A DNA stretch of 64,000 nt from Candidatus Tectimicrobiota bacterium (GTDB lineage: Bacteria > Tectomicrobia > Entotheonellia > Entotheonellales > Entotheonellaceae): NCBI GenBank assembly GCA_026005175.1, contig BPKO01000005.1:1-64000 (forward strand). The letters are read 5' to 3'. The notes under the pieces were generated by a model, which ran no database searches, was not told the DNA's origin, and was given only the letters and a program-made list of their open reading frames with translations. A program made the translations under genes and the position numbers. This document shows positions 19,701 through 27,587 of this stretch, piece by piece. How positions within the stretch are numbered: the first letter of the stretch is position 1; the number at the start of each line of letters is the position of its first letter.

Positions 19701-21092
19701 CGAGCGCTGGAGGCGTTGCAGCAGCAATTGACACAGCAGCAAGCCGAGCAGCGGCAACTTCAGGTGCGGTACGAGCAAGCCCAGCGTGGGCAAGCCGAAG
19801 CGGTGCGGCAGGCCGAGCAGGCGCAAGCGGAGGTGGCGCGGCTCGAGCAGGCGCTTGCTGCTGCCCAGAAGCGGCAAGCGGAGCTGGAGACGGCGCTGCG
19901 GCAAGCGCAGGAAGCGCGGGGGCAAGCCGAGGGACGGGCAGCGAAGCTGGAAGAGGCGCGGGCGGCGCTGACCGAGCAGCTCGAGCAAGCGCAGCGCGAG
20001 CTAGAGGCGCTGCGGCAGCAGCTGCGGGCGGCGCAGGAGCGACAGGCGGCCCTGCGCGGGGAGCTCGAGCAAGCGCAAGCAGAGAAGACAAAGGTACAAC
20101 AAGCGCTGGCGCAGGCGCAGCAAGCCGAAGCCAGCCTGCACGGGCAGCTACAAGCGCGGCAGCAGGAGCTGGCCGCGCTGCGCCAGCAGCTGGAAGCAGG
20201 AGAGGCCCAACGGGCGGCGCTGGCCGAGCAGCTCGAGCAGGCGCAAACGGCCCGCGCGCAGGCTGAGGCCCGCTTGCGACAGGCCGAAGCGGAGGTTGCC
20301 ACGTTGCGCCAGCAGCTGACCCAGGCACAGCAGGAAGCTGCCACCCTGCGCCAGCAGCTGCAGGAGGCAGAACAGCAGCGCCAGCAGCTGCAGCAGCAAG
20401 TTGCCGAGACGCAGCAGGAACAGCAAGCCCTGCGCCGCCAGCTGCAAGCGGCCGAAGCGACAGCCCAGGCATGGCAGCAGCGGCACGCGGAGGCCGCCCG
20501 TGCCCTGGCGGCGCTACGCCAGCAGCAGACTCAGGCCACGGCGGAGCTGGTGGCCGTGAGGCGAGAGTTGGCGGCGTTCAAAGACGCGCAGGCCGCCAAG
20601 CGCGCCCGCCTGCAAGAGCTCTACACGCAGGCCACGCAGTACCTTCAGGAAGTCATTGCCCAGGGCGAGGTGACGCTGCTGCGTGACGCCGAAACACTCA
20701 CCCTGCGCGTGGGCGGTGAGGCGCTCTTTGCCCCCGGGCAGGTGGCGCTGCGCGCTGAGAGCCGCCAGGTGCTCGATACCATTGCCGAGTTTTTGCAGCG
20801 GTTCCCCGCTTACTTCATCCGTGTGGAAGGCCACACCGACGACGTGCCCATCGGCGCCCAGTCGCGCCAGCGCTGGCCCAGTAACTGGGAACTCTCTGCG
20901 GCACGGGCAGCCAGCGTGGCCCGCTACTTACAGGAGAGGGGCATTGCTCCCGAGCGACTGGCGATTGGCGGCTACGCCTTCTACCGCCCCATTGCTTCCA
21001 ACGACACGCCAGAAGGACGGGCACAGAACCGGCGCATCGAAATTACCCTGCTGCCTCTTGCTGCCCCGCCGGCCAACGGGACAGCGCGATAG
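16707..21092 (+). CDS. Giant exported coiled-coil protein with C-terminal OmpA-like domain
   Basis: 1461 residues from the ATG at 16707 (AAAGGAG site). A signal peptide covers residues 1 to ~29 (hydrophobic GSILGLLLSMQYALA). Roughly residues 35 to 1310 are an almost unbroken coiled coil dominated by Gln, Ala, Leu, Glu and Arg, with Leu/Ala at heptad positions, no Cys and almost no Pro. The last ~150 residues form an OmpA/MotB-type peptidoglycan-binding domain: FIRVEGHTDDVPIG, NWELSAARAASVARYL and GRAQNRRIEITLL. No transmembrane helix follows the signal peptide. The rod would tether something to, or project from, the cell wall. Repetitive codon use makes long antisense ORFs, which are shadows. 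The specific function is unknown. Confidence 0.8.
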   Translation: MRAGFWGKRGALAGSILGLLLSMQYALAQLPASESLPRLQAEVDALLAENAALAQSNQQLRAQLANLEAILAELRRQRDAWQVQEQALHAQLRRLQEELARLRDALAEAQAQRETREEEIMRLRRQVGKLQEQLALYVVPGRLEEEMQRLRTAAAQAEAEKQRLQAQLAQREAEQARLAQELSHVQEQLREAQTARQQQAEQLARLRQLVDHLHTRLAALQQEAERQRQTLAEVRAQSQHWQARYLQTAQRLAAAEAQARQLAAEASALRQRLAQAEEARQRLAAELRHTQQRHAEAAERLATAEQQRQRLQQRVAGLEAELATLRQRLADLAPFAEQLEDVRAELTEELARLRQELSTLQEALQKARAEAAAAQQAVLTTRQQLQAAQAERQQWQARYEQAQQALTSLRRQLEQVSAEGEALQQRLAVLQGERQQLLAQVSQQQQALAEKQGQYERALTELATLQQQKQQLVAEVAHLQRQVSEAEQAQARLAQQVEAAQAAAAQWQKRHAETAQQLSDLHRQWQQATAEVEALRRQLEAATARHGEVAAQLSAAQRAVADREAQLAQVTRTVKALREQLQAEQAQRAALEEALRQAQAQAEAEGAALQQHIAALEQRLAQAQHALEAVQQQQAAAMQQAEQAQAEVARLQQARAALVQALEEKTQALEALQRQLEQAQAEQRQLRTQSEQARAELAALHQQLQEARARQAELEAALRQAQEAKAQAEAQVRQAEAAMAAMQQELVTRQQDLVALRARLEQRQAELASAQERQAALEQEREALAQRLKQAQAAAAQEQERAAHARRAAEALQQQLHEATQKLQEKQAQLEAEQARRAALEQQLAQAQQEVVGLQRQLEAVAALRGELGEKTRAVAALNEQLAAVQAQRDQLEAQLVQLRRAQQQREAQWQSALAELDAVRQQLAEAQQVAREARQQLEAEQAQREALTQQVETARQAQAALRQQLEARQQELAAAVQRAEQAQAEVAKLQQALEEKTRALEALQQQLTQQQAEQRQLQVRYEQAQRGQAEAVRQAEQAQAEVARLEQALAAAQKRQAELETALRQAQEARGQAEGRAAKLEEARAALTEQLEQAQRELEALRQQLRAAQERQAALRGELEQAQAEKTKVQQALAQAQQAEASLHGQLQARQQELAALRQQLEAGEAQRAALAEQLEQAQTARAQAEARLRQAEAEVATLRQQLTQAQQEAATLRQQLQEAEQQRQQLQQQVAETQQEQQALRRQLQAAEATAQAWQQRHAEAARALAALRQQQTQATAELVAVRRELAAFKDAQAAKRARLQELYTQATQYLQEVIAQGEVTLLRDAETLTLRVGGEALFAPGQVALRAESRQVLDTIAEFLQRFPAYFIRVEGHTDDVPIGAQSRQRWPSNWELSAARAASVARYLQERGIAPERLAIGGYAFYRPIASNDTPEGRAQNRRIEITLLPLAAPPANGTAR

Positions 21093-21101
21093 GCGGCCAG
21101 G

Positions 21102-21524
21102 CTACCGCACGGCCATCTCGACGGCCACCGCCGCCTGCTCGGCAGGAAGAAAGGTCGGCCGGCGGGCGTCGAGCACGACCACGGCCAGGAGATCGGTGGG
21201 GGAGGCCAGGGTCTGTACCCCGCCCAGCAGCCGCCCTTCCAGGTGGCGGGTGCGGAAGAGCACGATGACCAGGCGTTCGCCCGGCCGCAGCGGGCGCTCG
21301 GTGATGATGGCCAGCGGTACTTTAAGCACCGGCGTCGGCGGCGGCTGCTCTTCCAGCAGGGCTGCCGCCAGGCGCCTGGCTTCTTCCTGTGCGGCGGTCA
21401 AGCTGGCGGGCTCGTCGGCTTCGAGCGCTGCGTACGGGGCCGTCTCAGCAGCCGGCGTCTGGGCCACGGCGACGGTGGCCAGCAGGAGACTTATCACCCC
21501 GCAGATCCACAGACGGGTCACCAT
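21102..21524 (-). CDS. Exported protein of unknown function (140 aa)
   Basis: I do not recognise it. It has a clear signal peptide (MVTRLWICGVISLLLATVAV, cleavage after AQ), then an Ala/Glu-rich linker with a helical AAQEEARRLAAALLEEQ. A beta-rich end follows (VPLAIITERPL, RLVIVLFRTRHL, LLAVVVLDARR). A GAGCG site precedes the ATG at 21524. It is convergent with, and 9 bp from, the giant coiled-coil gene, so it is not obviously linked to it. Confidence 0.6.
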   Translation of the reverse strand: MVTRLWICGVISLLLATVAVAQTPAAETAPYAALEADEPASLTAAQEEARRLAAALLEEQPPPTPVLKVPLAIITERPLRPGERLVIVLFRTRHLEGRLLGGVQTLASPTDLLAVVVLDARRPTFLPAEQAAVAVEMAVR

Positions 21525-21576
21525 CTTGCGCTCCTTTCATAAGAAGGCAACACCGCCGCCGGCGCCGCTATTCCCG

Positions 21577-22371
21577 CTAGCGCCCCCGGAACTGCGGCGG
21601 GCGCTTCTCGCGGAAGGCTCGTACCCCTTCCTGGTGATCTTCCGAGGTCAAGGTGATGCTCTCGGCCGTGGCCGCATAGTCAAAGGCAGAGGTGATATCG
21701 AGGTCCAGCCCGCGGTAGACGGCGGCTTTGGCCAGGCTGATGGCCAGGGGCGGGCCCTGGGCCAGCCGCTCGGCAAAGCGCAGCGTCTCGGGCAGCAAGG
21801 CTTCGGCCGGCACCACTCGGCTTACCAGTCCGATGCGCTCGGCCTCACGGGCGTCGATGAGGTCACCGGTCCAGATCAGCTCCAGAGCCTTGGCAATACC
21901 CACCAGCCGCGGCAAGAAGTAGGTGCCGCCCGTGCCAGGAAAGAGGCCGATGCGGGCGAAGACCTCGCCAAAGCGCGCCCGCTCCGAAGCAATGCGGATG
22001 TCGCAGGCTAGGGCGATGTCGCACCCCCCGCCGGCCGCCACCCCGTTGACTGCTGCCAGCACCGGCTTTTCGAGCTGCCGGATAGCCAGCGTCAGCTTCT
22101 GCACTTGCTGCACGTACCGGCGGCGGGCCATGGCCGTGGCCTCGGCCGCCTCTTGCTGCAAGTCGGCCACGTCGGCGCCGGCACAGAAAGCGCGGTCGCC
22201 GGCGCCGGTGAGGATCACCACGCGCACTTCGGGGTCGTGCTGGAAGCCCTCGAGCGCCGCAAGGGTCTCCGCCACCAGCGTCTGGCTCATGGTGTTCATG
22301 CGTTCGGGGCGGTTGAAGGTGACGATGGCAATGGCACCGCGCCGCTCGAGGAGAATGTCGCGATACGTCAC
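21577..22371 (-). CDS. Enoyl-CoA hydratase/isomerase (crotonase) family
   Basis: 264 residues. Crotonase features: IVTFNRPERMNTM, oxyanion-hole pieces FCAGADVADL and NGVAAGGGCDIALACD, and LFPGTGGTYFLPR. The second catalytic Glu is kept in the helix KALELIWTGD, but the position of the first Glu (E144 of rat hydratase) is Phe in FGEVFARIGLF. Such one-Glu members are often isomerases rather than hydratases. It is divergent from the CoA-transferase at 22521 and likely acts in acyl-CoA breakdown. Confidence 0.85.
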   Translation of the reverse strand: MTYRDILLERRGAIAIVTFNRPERMNTMSQTLVAETLAALEGFQHDPEVRVVILTGAGDRAFCAGADVADLQQEAAEATAMARRRYVQQVQKLTLAIRQLEKPVLAAVNGVAAGGGCDIALACDIRIASERARFGEVFARIGLFPGTGGTYFLPRLVGIAKALELIWTGDLIDAREAERIGLVSRVVPAEALLPETLRFAERLAQGPPLAISLAKAAVYRGLDLDITSAFDYAATAESITLTSEDHQEGVRAFREKRPPQFRGR

Positions 22372-22520
22372 GGGTGACTCCTTTCCGATATAGGAACGGT
22401 CCTGCCCTCTCCCTAGCCGATTTTCCCCGGCGGGTCAAGCGCGCTCGGCGTTTGGGGTTCTCTTTCGCCGCGCTTCGTGGTAGGATGCACGGCGTGACGC
22501 TTGCAGAGAAGGAGACCGGC

Positions 22521-23723
22521 ATGCTGCCGCTGGAAGGCATTCAGGTGCTCGACCTCACCCGCTTGGCCCCAGGACCACACTGCACTATGATTCTTGCCGA
22601 CTTGGGCGCCGAGGTGCTGAAAATCGAAGAACCGGGTCCCCCGACCGGCCGCCGCGCCCAGCAAGCCGCCGGGCAGCCCACGGAGTGGAAGGTGCCGGGG
22701 ATCGACCGCCACTCGCCCTTCAATGCCCTCAACCGCAACAAGCGCAGCATGGGGCTCAACCTTAAGACCGACGCCGGGCGCGAGATCTTCTACAAGCTTG
22801 CCGAGCGCGCCGACGTGGTGGTCGAGGAGTTTCGCCCCGGGGTGGCCAAGCGTCTGGGCATCGATTACGAGACGCTGCGGCCGCGCAACCCGCGGCTCAT
22901 TTACTGCGCCATTACCGGCTACGGCCAGACCGGTCCCTACCGCACCCAGGTGGGCCATGACATCAATTACATCGCCATGGCCGGCGCCCTGGGCATCATG
23001 GGACCCAAAGACGGCCCCCCCACCATCCCCCATAACCTGCTGGCCGATTACGCCGGCGGCGGCATGCACGGCGCCATCGGCATCCTGGCCGCCCTGCTGG
23101 CGCGCGAGCGCACCGGCCGCGGCCAGTTCGTCGACATTGCCATGACCGACGGCGTTCTTACCTTGCTGGCGGCATCGCTGAGCAACTACTTCGGCGCCGG
23201 CCTGATCCCGCAGCGGGGCGAAGGCATGCTCGACGGCGCCGCGCCTTTTTACAACGTCTACCGCACCAAAGACGACAAGTGGCTCAGCATCGGCGCCATC
23301 GAGCCCTGGTTCTACGCCAACCTCTGCAAGGCGCTGGGGCGGGAGGACCTCATTCCCTACGAGTTCGACACCGCTAGATGGCCGGAAATTCGCCAGATCT
23401 TCCAGGACATCTTCCGCACCAAGACGCGGGACGAGTGGTTCGACGTGCTCTCGCAAAGCGACGTCTGCGTGGGCAAAGTCTACCGCTATGACGAGCTCGA
23501 AGACGACCCGCAGCTGCAGGCACGCCAGATGTTCATCGAACTCGAGCACCCCGAAGTGGGCCGCGTCAAGCAAGTGGGCATTTCGGTCAAGCTCTCCGAA
23601 ACTCCGGGCCAGGTGCGGCGCCTGGCGCCGCGGCAGTTCGAGCATACCACCGAAGTGCTGCAGAGCCTTGGCTACAGCGCCGAAGACATCGCCAAGCTGC
23701 GCCAGGCGGGGGTGGTCCGCTAG
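22521..23723 (+). CDS. CaiB/BaiF-family CoA-transferase
   Basis: 400 residues from the ATG at 22521 (AAGGAG site). Family III CoA-transferase signature: IQVLDLTRLAPGPHCTMILADLGAEV at the start (broken here as IQVLDLTRLAPGPH and MILADLGAEV), FNALNRNKRSMGLNL, and the catalytic Asp in GHDINYIAM. The enzyme moves CoA between carboxylic acids; donor and acceptor are not predictable. The longer frame back to 22374 lacks similarity and a ribosome site. Its neighbour on the other strand is a crotonase. Confidence 0.85.
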   Translation: MLPLEGIQVLDLTRLAPGPHCTMILADLGAEVLKIEEPGPPTGRRAQQAAGQPTEWKVPGIDRHSPFNALNRNKRSMGLNLKTDAGREIFYKLAERADVVVEEFRPGVAKRLGIDYETLRPRNPRLIYCAITGYGQTGPYRTQVGHDINYIAMAGALGIMGPKDGPPTIPHNLLADYAGGGMHGAIGILAALLARERTGRGQFVDIAMTDGVLTLLAASLSNYFGAGLIPQRGEGMLDGAAPFYNVYRTKDDKWLSIGAIEPWFYANLCKALGREDLIPYEFDTARWPEIRQIFQDIFRTKTRDEWFDVLSQSDVCVGKVYRYDELEDDPQLQARQMFIELEHPEVGRVKQVGISVKLSETPGQVRRLAPRQFEHTTEVLQSLGYSAEDIAKLRQAGVVR

Positions 23724-23729
23724 CCCGCG

Positions 23730-23758
23730 TTGACAGGCCTGCACGCATCCCCTACCAT
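23730..23758 (+). promoter_or_regulatory. Promoter of the vWA gene
   Basis: Perfect TTGACA, a 17-bp spacer and TACCAT, 48 bp before the ATG at 23806. Confidence 0.5.
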
Positions 23759-23805
23759 GAGGCACAGGCACCGGCACCCACCTGTGGGCGGCAGTAGGAG
23801 GGGCA

Positions 23806-25866
23806 ATGAGACGCTACCGCTATTCATCCTGGGACGGCACGCAAGACCCGTTTGCCATGGACGCCGACGAGCTTATGGACGCCATGGCCGACGAACTCAT
23901 GTCCCACGGCGACGCCAGCCGTGCCCTGCGCAACCTCATGCGCCGCGGCATGCAGGGCCGCATGGGCAGCGGGTTCGAGGGGCTGCGGCGGATGCTAGAG
24001 CGGCTCAAGCAGCAAAGCCGCGAGCGCCTCGAGCGCTATAACCTGGCCTCGGTGATCGACGAGCTCAAAAAGCGCCTGGACGAGATCCTGCACATGGAGC
24101 GCCGCGCTTTGGAGGCCGCCGGCCGCGAGGCGCCGCAAGAAGGCGGAGAGGCAGGAAAGGCCCCTGACGCCGCCACGTCAAGCCCGCTGCAGGCCACCCC
24201 GGCGCAGCCCTCCTCTAGCCCAAGGTCCGCCGCCGATCCCTGGCGCCAGGAGCGCTTGCAGTTTCTCGACCAGCTGCCGCCGGACTTCGCCGGCCGCGTG
24301 CAAGCGCTCAGCGACTACGAGTTCTTCAGTCCCGAAGCGCAGCAGGCCTTTGACGCGCTCATGGAGATGCTCAAGCAGCAAGCGCTTGGCACCATGTTCC
24401 GCGACCTGGCCCAGCGGCTTGCCAGCATGACCCCGCAGGAGCTGCAGCGGCTCAAGGAGATGCTGGCCGACCTCAACCACATGCTCGATCAGCAAATCTG
24501 GGGCGAAGAGCCCGACTTCGAGGGCTTCATGCAGAAGTATGGCGACCTCTTCGGCCCGCAGCCGCCGCAGTCACTTGAGGAACTCGTGCAGCAGCTGGCC
24601 TCACGCATGGCGCACATGCAGGCCCTCTTCAACAGCCTGCCCGAGGAGGTGCGCGAGGAGCTGCAGCAGATGCTGGCCTCGGCGCTCCAAGACGAGGAGC
24701 TGGCCGCCGAGCTGGCCGAGCTGCAGGCCAACCTCGACTTTCTCGCTTCGGATGAGCGCCGGGCGTACGAGTTTACCGGCCAAGAGGCGGTGCCGCTGGA
24801 GCAGGCGCTGCGGCTCATGGACGAGCTGCACACCATCGACCGGCTCCAGGAACAGCTGGCCGCTGCCGAGCGCCGCGGCTCCCTGGAAGACATTGACGCC
24901 GAGGCGCTCGAGCGCATTCTGGGTCCCGAAGGCCGTCAGGAGCTGGAAAAACTGCGTGAGCTCGAGCGGCTCCTGGAGCAAGCCGGCTACCTGCGGCGCA
25001 AAGGCGACCGCTTGGAGCTCACGCCCAAGGGCATCCGCAAGCTCGGGCTCAAGGCGCTGCAAGAGATCTTCAACCGCATCAAAATGGGCCGCTACGGCGG
25101 GCATCCCACGGCGCGGCGCGGCCCGGGCGTCGAAGCCACCCACGAGACCAAACGCTATGAGTTCGGCGACCACTTCCACCTCGACCTGCAGCAGAGCATC
25201 ATGAACGCCGTGCGCCGCCAGGGCAAAGGCGTGCCCGTGCGCGTGCACCCCGACGACTTCGAGGTGTACGAAAACGACAACCTCAACCAGTGCTCCACGG
25301 TGCTGATGCTGGACCAGAGCCGCTCCATGGGGCTCAACGGCTGCTTTGACGCCGCCAAGAAAGTGGCCTTGGCCTTGCACAGCCTCATCAAAATGCAATT
25401 CCCGCGTGACACCCTTTACGTCATCGGCTTTGCCGAATACGCGCACGAGCTACGCCACGAGGACATCCCCACCGCGTCCTGGGGTAGCTACTACCCGGGA
25501 ACCAACATGCATCACGCCCTCATGCTGGCCCGCCGGCTGCTCAGCCGCCACCGCCACGGCCAGCGGCAGATCCTGATGATTACCGACGGCGAGCCCACCG
25601 CCCACCTGGAGCAGGGCCTGGCCTATTTCAATTACCCGCCGAGTTGGCGCACCATCGAGCAGACCCTGCTCGAAGTGAAGCGCTGCACCAAAGAGGGCAT
25701 CGTCATCAACACCTTCATGATGGAGCAGGACCCCTACCTGATGCGCTTCGTGCAGGAAATCACTCGCATCAACCGCGGGCGGGCGTTTTTCTCGTCTCCG
25801 CACCACCTCGGCGAGTACATCGTCATGGATTATCTCAACAACAAGCGGCGCCGGCGCATTGCCTGA
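23806..25866 (+). CDS. von Willebrand factor A domain protein (COG4867-like)
   Basis: 686 residues, no signal peptide. Residues 1-~500 are highly helical and charged, with repeated QQL/EEL segments. Residues ~505-686 are a vWA domain: MLDQSRSMGLNG supplies the DxSxS metal-site, LYVIGFAEYAHEL and QILMITDGEPTAH the following strands, and NTFMMEQDPYLM a late loop. The overall plan matches the uncharacterised COG4867 group, which often pairs with a MoxR or magnesium-chelatase-like AAA+ ATPase. No such ATPase lies nearby, so the partner must be encoded elsewhere. Cytoplasmic, probably metal-dependent protein-protein binding. Confidence 0.8.
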   Translation: MRRYRYSSWDGTQDPFAMDADELMDAMADELMSHGDASRALRNLMRRGMQGRMGSGFEGLRRMLERLKQQSRERLERYNLASVIDELKKRLDEILHMERRALEAAGREAPQEGGEAGKAPDAATSSPLQATPAQPSSSPRSAADPWRQERLQFLDQLPPDFAGRVQALSDYEFFSPEAQQAFDALMEMLKQQALGTMFRDLAQRLASMTPQELQRLKEMLADLNHMLDQQIWGEEPDFEGFMQKYGDLFGPQPPQSLEELVQQLASRMAHMQALFNSLPEEVREELQQMLASALQDEELAAELAELQANLDFLASDERRAYEFTGQEAVPLEQALRLMDELHTIDRLQEQLAAAERRGSLEDIDAEALERILGPEGRQELEKLRELERLLEQAGYLRRKGDRLELTPKGIRKLGLKALQEIFNRIKMGRYGGHPTARRGPGVEATHETKRYEFGDHFHLDLQQSIMNAVRRQGKGVPVRVHPDDFEVYENDNLNQCSTVLMLDQSRSMGLNGCFDAAKKVALALHSLIKMQFPRDTLYVIGFAEYAHELRHEDIPTASWGSYYPGTNMHHALMLARRLLSRHRHGQRQILMITDGEPTAHLEQGLAYFNYPPSWRTIEQTLLEVKRCTKEGIVINTFMMEQDPYLMRFVQEITRINRGRAFFSSPHHLGEYIVMDYLNNKRRRRIA

Positions 25867-25885
25867 AGGGCTGCTGCCCCTTCAG
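25863..25885. terminator. Bidirectional hairpin between convergent genes
   Basis: CTGAAGGG ... CCCTTCAG, 8-bp stem with a 7-base loop. It overlaps the vWA stop codon and ends 3 bp inside the convergent hydrolase gene. No long T run is present, so termination strength is uncertain. Confidence 0.4.
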
Positions 25886-26694
25886 CAGGTTGCCAGGTCG
25901 CGGAGAAAGCGCAGCATTTCCTGAGCGCAGGCGTCGCTGTGGGTAAGAAAGAGGTGGTGGCGGGCGTCTTCGTAAATGACCAGGTGCGCCTGGGGAATGG
26001 CGCGCTGCATGGCCCGCGCGTCCTCTACCGGCACCAGAGGCGAGCGCCCGGGGGCGAGAATCAGGGTGGGCACGTGCAGGCGCGGGCACAGCGCCGCGAT
26101 ATCGACGCTGAGCAGCGAACGCAGCAGCGCCTGAATCACTTCTGCGTCGGTGCGCCCCACCAGCTCCACAAACCACTGGAGCATGCGCGGGTCGTCTTTT
26201 TCGACGTCAAAGTGAAACGCCAGGCACTGCTGGTACCATTCTTGCACGCTTTGTCGCTGCAGCTGCTCGATGCCTCGCGCCATCGCCTCTTGCACCGCCG
26301 GGCGCCAGCGATAGGGCGTGGCGCACAGCGTCAGGCTGGCCAGGCGGTCGGGATAATCGACGGCAAACTGCATGCCGATCAGACCCCCGAGGGATTCGCC
26401 GGCCCAGTGCACGCGCTTGAGCGCCAGGCGGTCAAGGAGCAGCTTGGCTTCGCGCGCCAGGTTGGCCAGTGACCAGTCGTAGCCTTTGCGCGGCAGGCCA
26501 GAGCGCCCGTGGCCGCGGCAGTCGGTGCGTAGCACCCGGTAGTGGCGGGCGAGCACGGGAACCCAGCCGTACCAGACGTCTACGGTGCGCCCCAGGCCGT
26601 GGTAGAGCAGCACCACTTCTGGCTCTTTCCAGGGATCGGTGAAGTCGGTGATTTCGTAGTAAGTCAAATAACCGTCGATTTCGCTTGTCAGCAT
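25882..26694 (-). CDS. Alpha/beta hydrolase
   Basis: 270 residues. VVLLYHGLGRTVDVW, RTDCRGHGRSGLPR, nucleophile elbow GESLGGLIGM (Ser) and final ARHHLFLTHSD (His). Similar to carboxylesterase and 3-oxoadipate enol-lactonase-like hydrolases; the substrate is unknown. A near-consensus promoter lies at 26743-26771. Confidence 0.8.
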   Translation of the reverse strand: MLTSEIDGYLTYYEITDFTDPWKEPEVVLLYHGLGRTVDVWYGWVPVLARHYRVLRTDCRGHGRSGLPRKGYDWSLANLAREAKLLLDRLALKRVHWAGESLGGLIGMQFAVDYPDRLASLTLCATPYRWRPAVQEAMARGIEQLQRQSVQEWYQQCLAFHFDVEKDDPRMLQWFVELVGRTDAEVIQALLRSLLSVDIAALCPRLHVPTLILAPGRSPLVPVEDARAMQRAIPQAHLVIYEDARHHLFLTHSDACAQEMLRFLRDLATC

Positions 26695-26742
26695 GAGGGC
26701 GCTCTCCAGAGCAAGCGGGCGGCAGCGCCGTTTCTGATCACG

Positions 26743-26771
26743 GTTGTAAGCGAGTTAGGCGGTCTTGTCAA
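26743..26771 (-). promoter_or_regulatory. Promoter of the alpha/beta hydrolase gene
   Basis: Minus strand TTGACA, 17-bp spacer, TACAAC, 49 bp before the start codon at 26694. Confidence 0.5.
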
Positions 26772-26803
26772 GCGGGAGGGGGTACTACCCGCAGGAGGCG
26801 GCT

Positions 26804-27574
26804 ATGAACCTCTTTGATCTTCACGGCAAAGTGGCGATTGTCACTGGGGGCAACGGGGGACTGGGGCGAGGCATGGCTCTTGGCCTGGCCGCTGCCGGTG
26901 CCGACCTCGTCATCGCGGCGCGCAACGAGGCCAAAACCACCGCCACGGTGACCGAGCTTCGCGACAAATACGGCGTGCGCGTTCTCGGCCTGCGCGTCGA
27001 CGTGCGTCAAGAGGCCGAGGTGCAGGCCATGGTCGAGGAGACGCTGGGCGCGTTTGGCCGCATCGATATCCTCATCAACAACGCCGGTACCAACATCCGC
27101 AAGCCCCCTGAGGCCCTGAGCCTGGCCGAGTGGCAGACGGTCCTCGAGACCAACCTGCAAAGCGCCTTCCTCTGTGCCAAGGCCGTGTACCCGGCCATGG
27201 TGCAGGCCGGCGGCGGCAAGATCATCAACGTTGGCTCCATGTTCTCCCTTTTTGGCGGCAGCCACCTGGTGGCGTACGCGGCCAGCAAGGGCGGCCTCGT
27301 CCAGCTCACCAAGAGCCTGGCGGTGGCCTGGGCCAAAGACAACATCCAGGTGAACGCCATCCTGCCCGGCTGGCTCCATACCGAGCTGACCGAGCGGGCC
27401 CGCCAGGAGCTGCCCGGCCTTTACGAGCGGGTGCTGCAGCGCACGCCGCAGGGACGCTGGGGGCAGCCGGAGGACCTGGCCGGGGTGGCGGTGTTTCTTG
27501 CCAGCCGCGCCTCGGACTTCATCACCGGGGCGGCGCTGCCCGTGGACGGCGGCTACTCGATCATGGCCCCCTGA
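26804..27574 (+). CDS. SDR-family oxidoreductase (gluconate 5-dehydrogenase-like)
   Basis: 256 residues from the ATG at 26804 (AGGAGG site). All classical SDR elements are intact: VTGGNGGLGRG, DILINNAGTN, IINVGSMFSLFGG (Ser), YAASK (Tyr-Lys), NAILPGWLHTELT and ITGAALPVDGGYS. Overall resemblance is to gluconate 5-dehydrogenase and 2-deoxy-D-gluconate 3-dehydrogenase types; the exact substrate is uncertain. It is followed 13 bp later by the phosphatase gene. Confidence 0.85.
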   Translation: MNLFDLHGKVAIVTGGNGGLGRGMALGLAAAGADLVIAARNEAKTTATVTELRDKYGVRVLGLRVDVRQEAEVQAMVEETLGAFGRIDILINNAGTNIRKPPEALSLAEWQTVLETNLQSAFLCAKAVYPAMVQAGGGKIINVGSMFSLFGGSHLVAYAASKGGLVQLTKSLAVAWAKDNIQVNAILPGWLHTELTERARQELPGLYERVLQRTPQGRWGQPEDLAGVAVFLASRASDFITGAALPVDGGYSIMAP

Positions 27575-27587
27575 GCAGGAAAAGACG

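Noticed and set aside
18415-20472. 685-residue antisense ORF within the coiled-coil gene
   Set aside because: Very low complexity Ala/Pro/Leu sequence produced by the repetitive GC-rich codons of the sense strand; no ribosome site and no family features.
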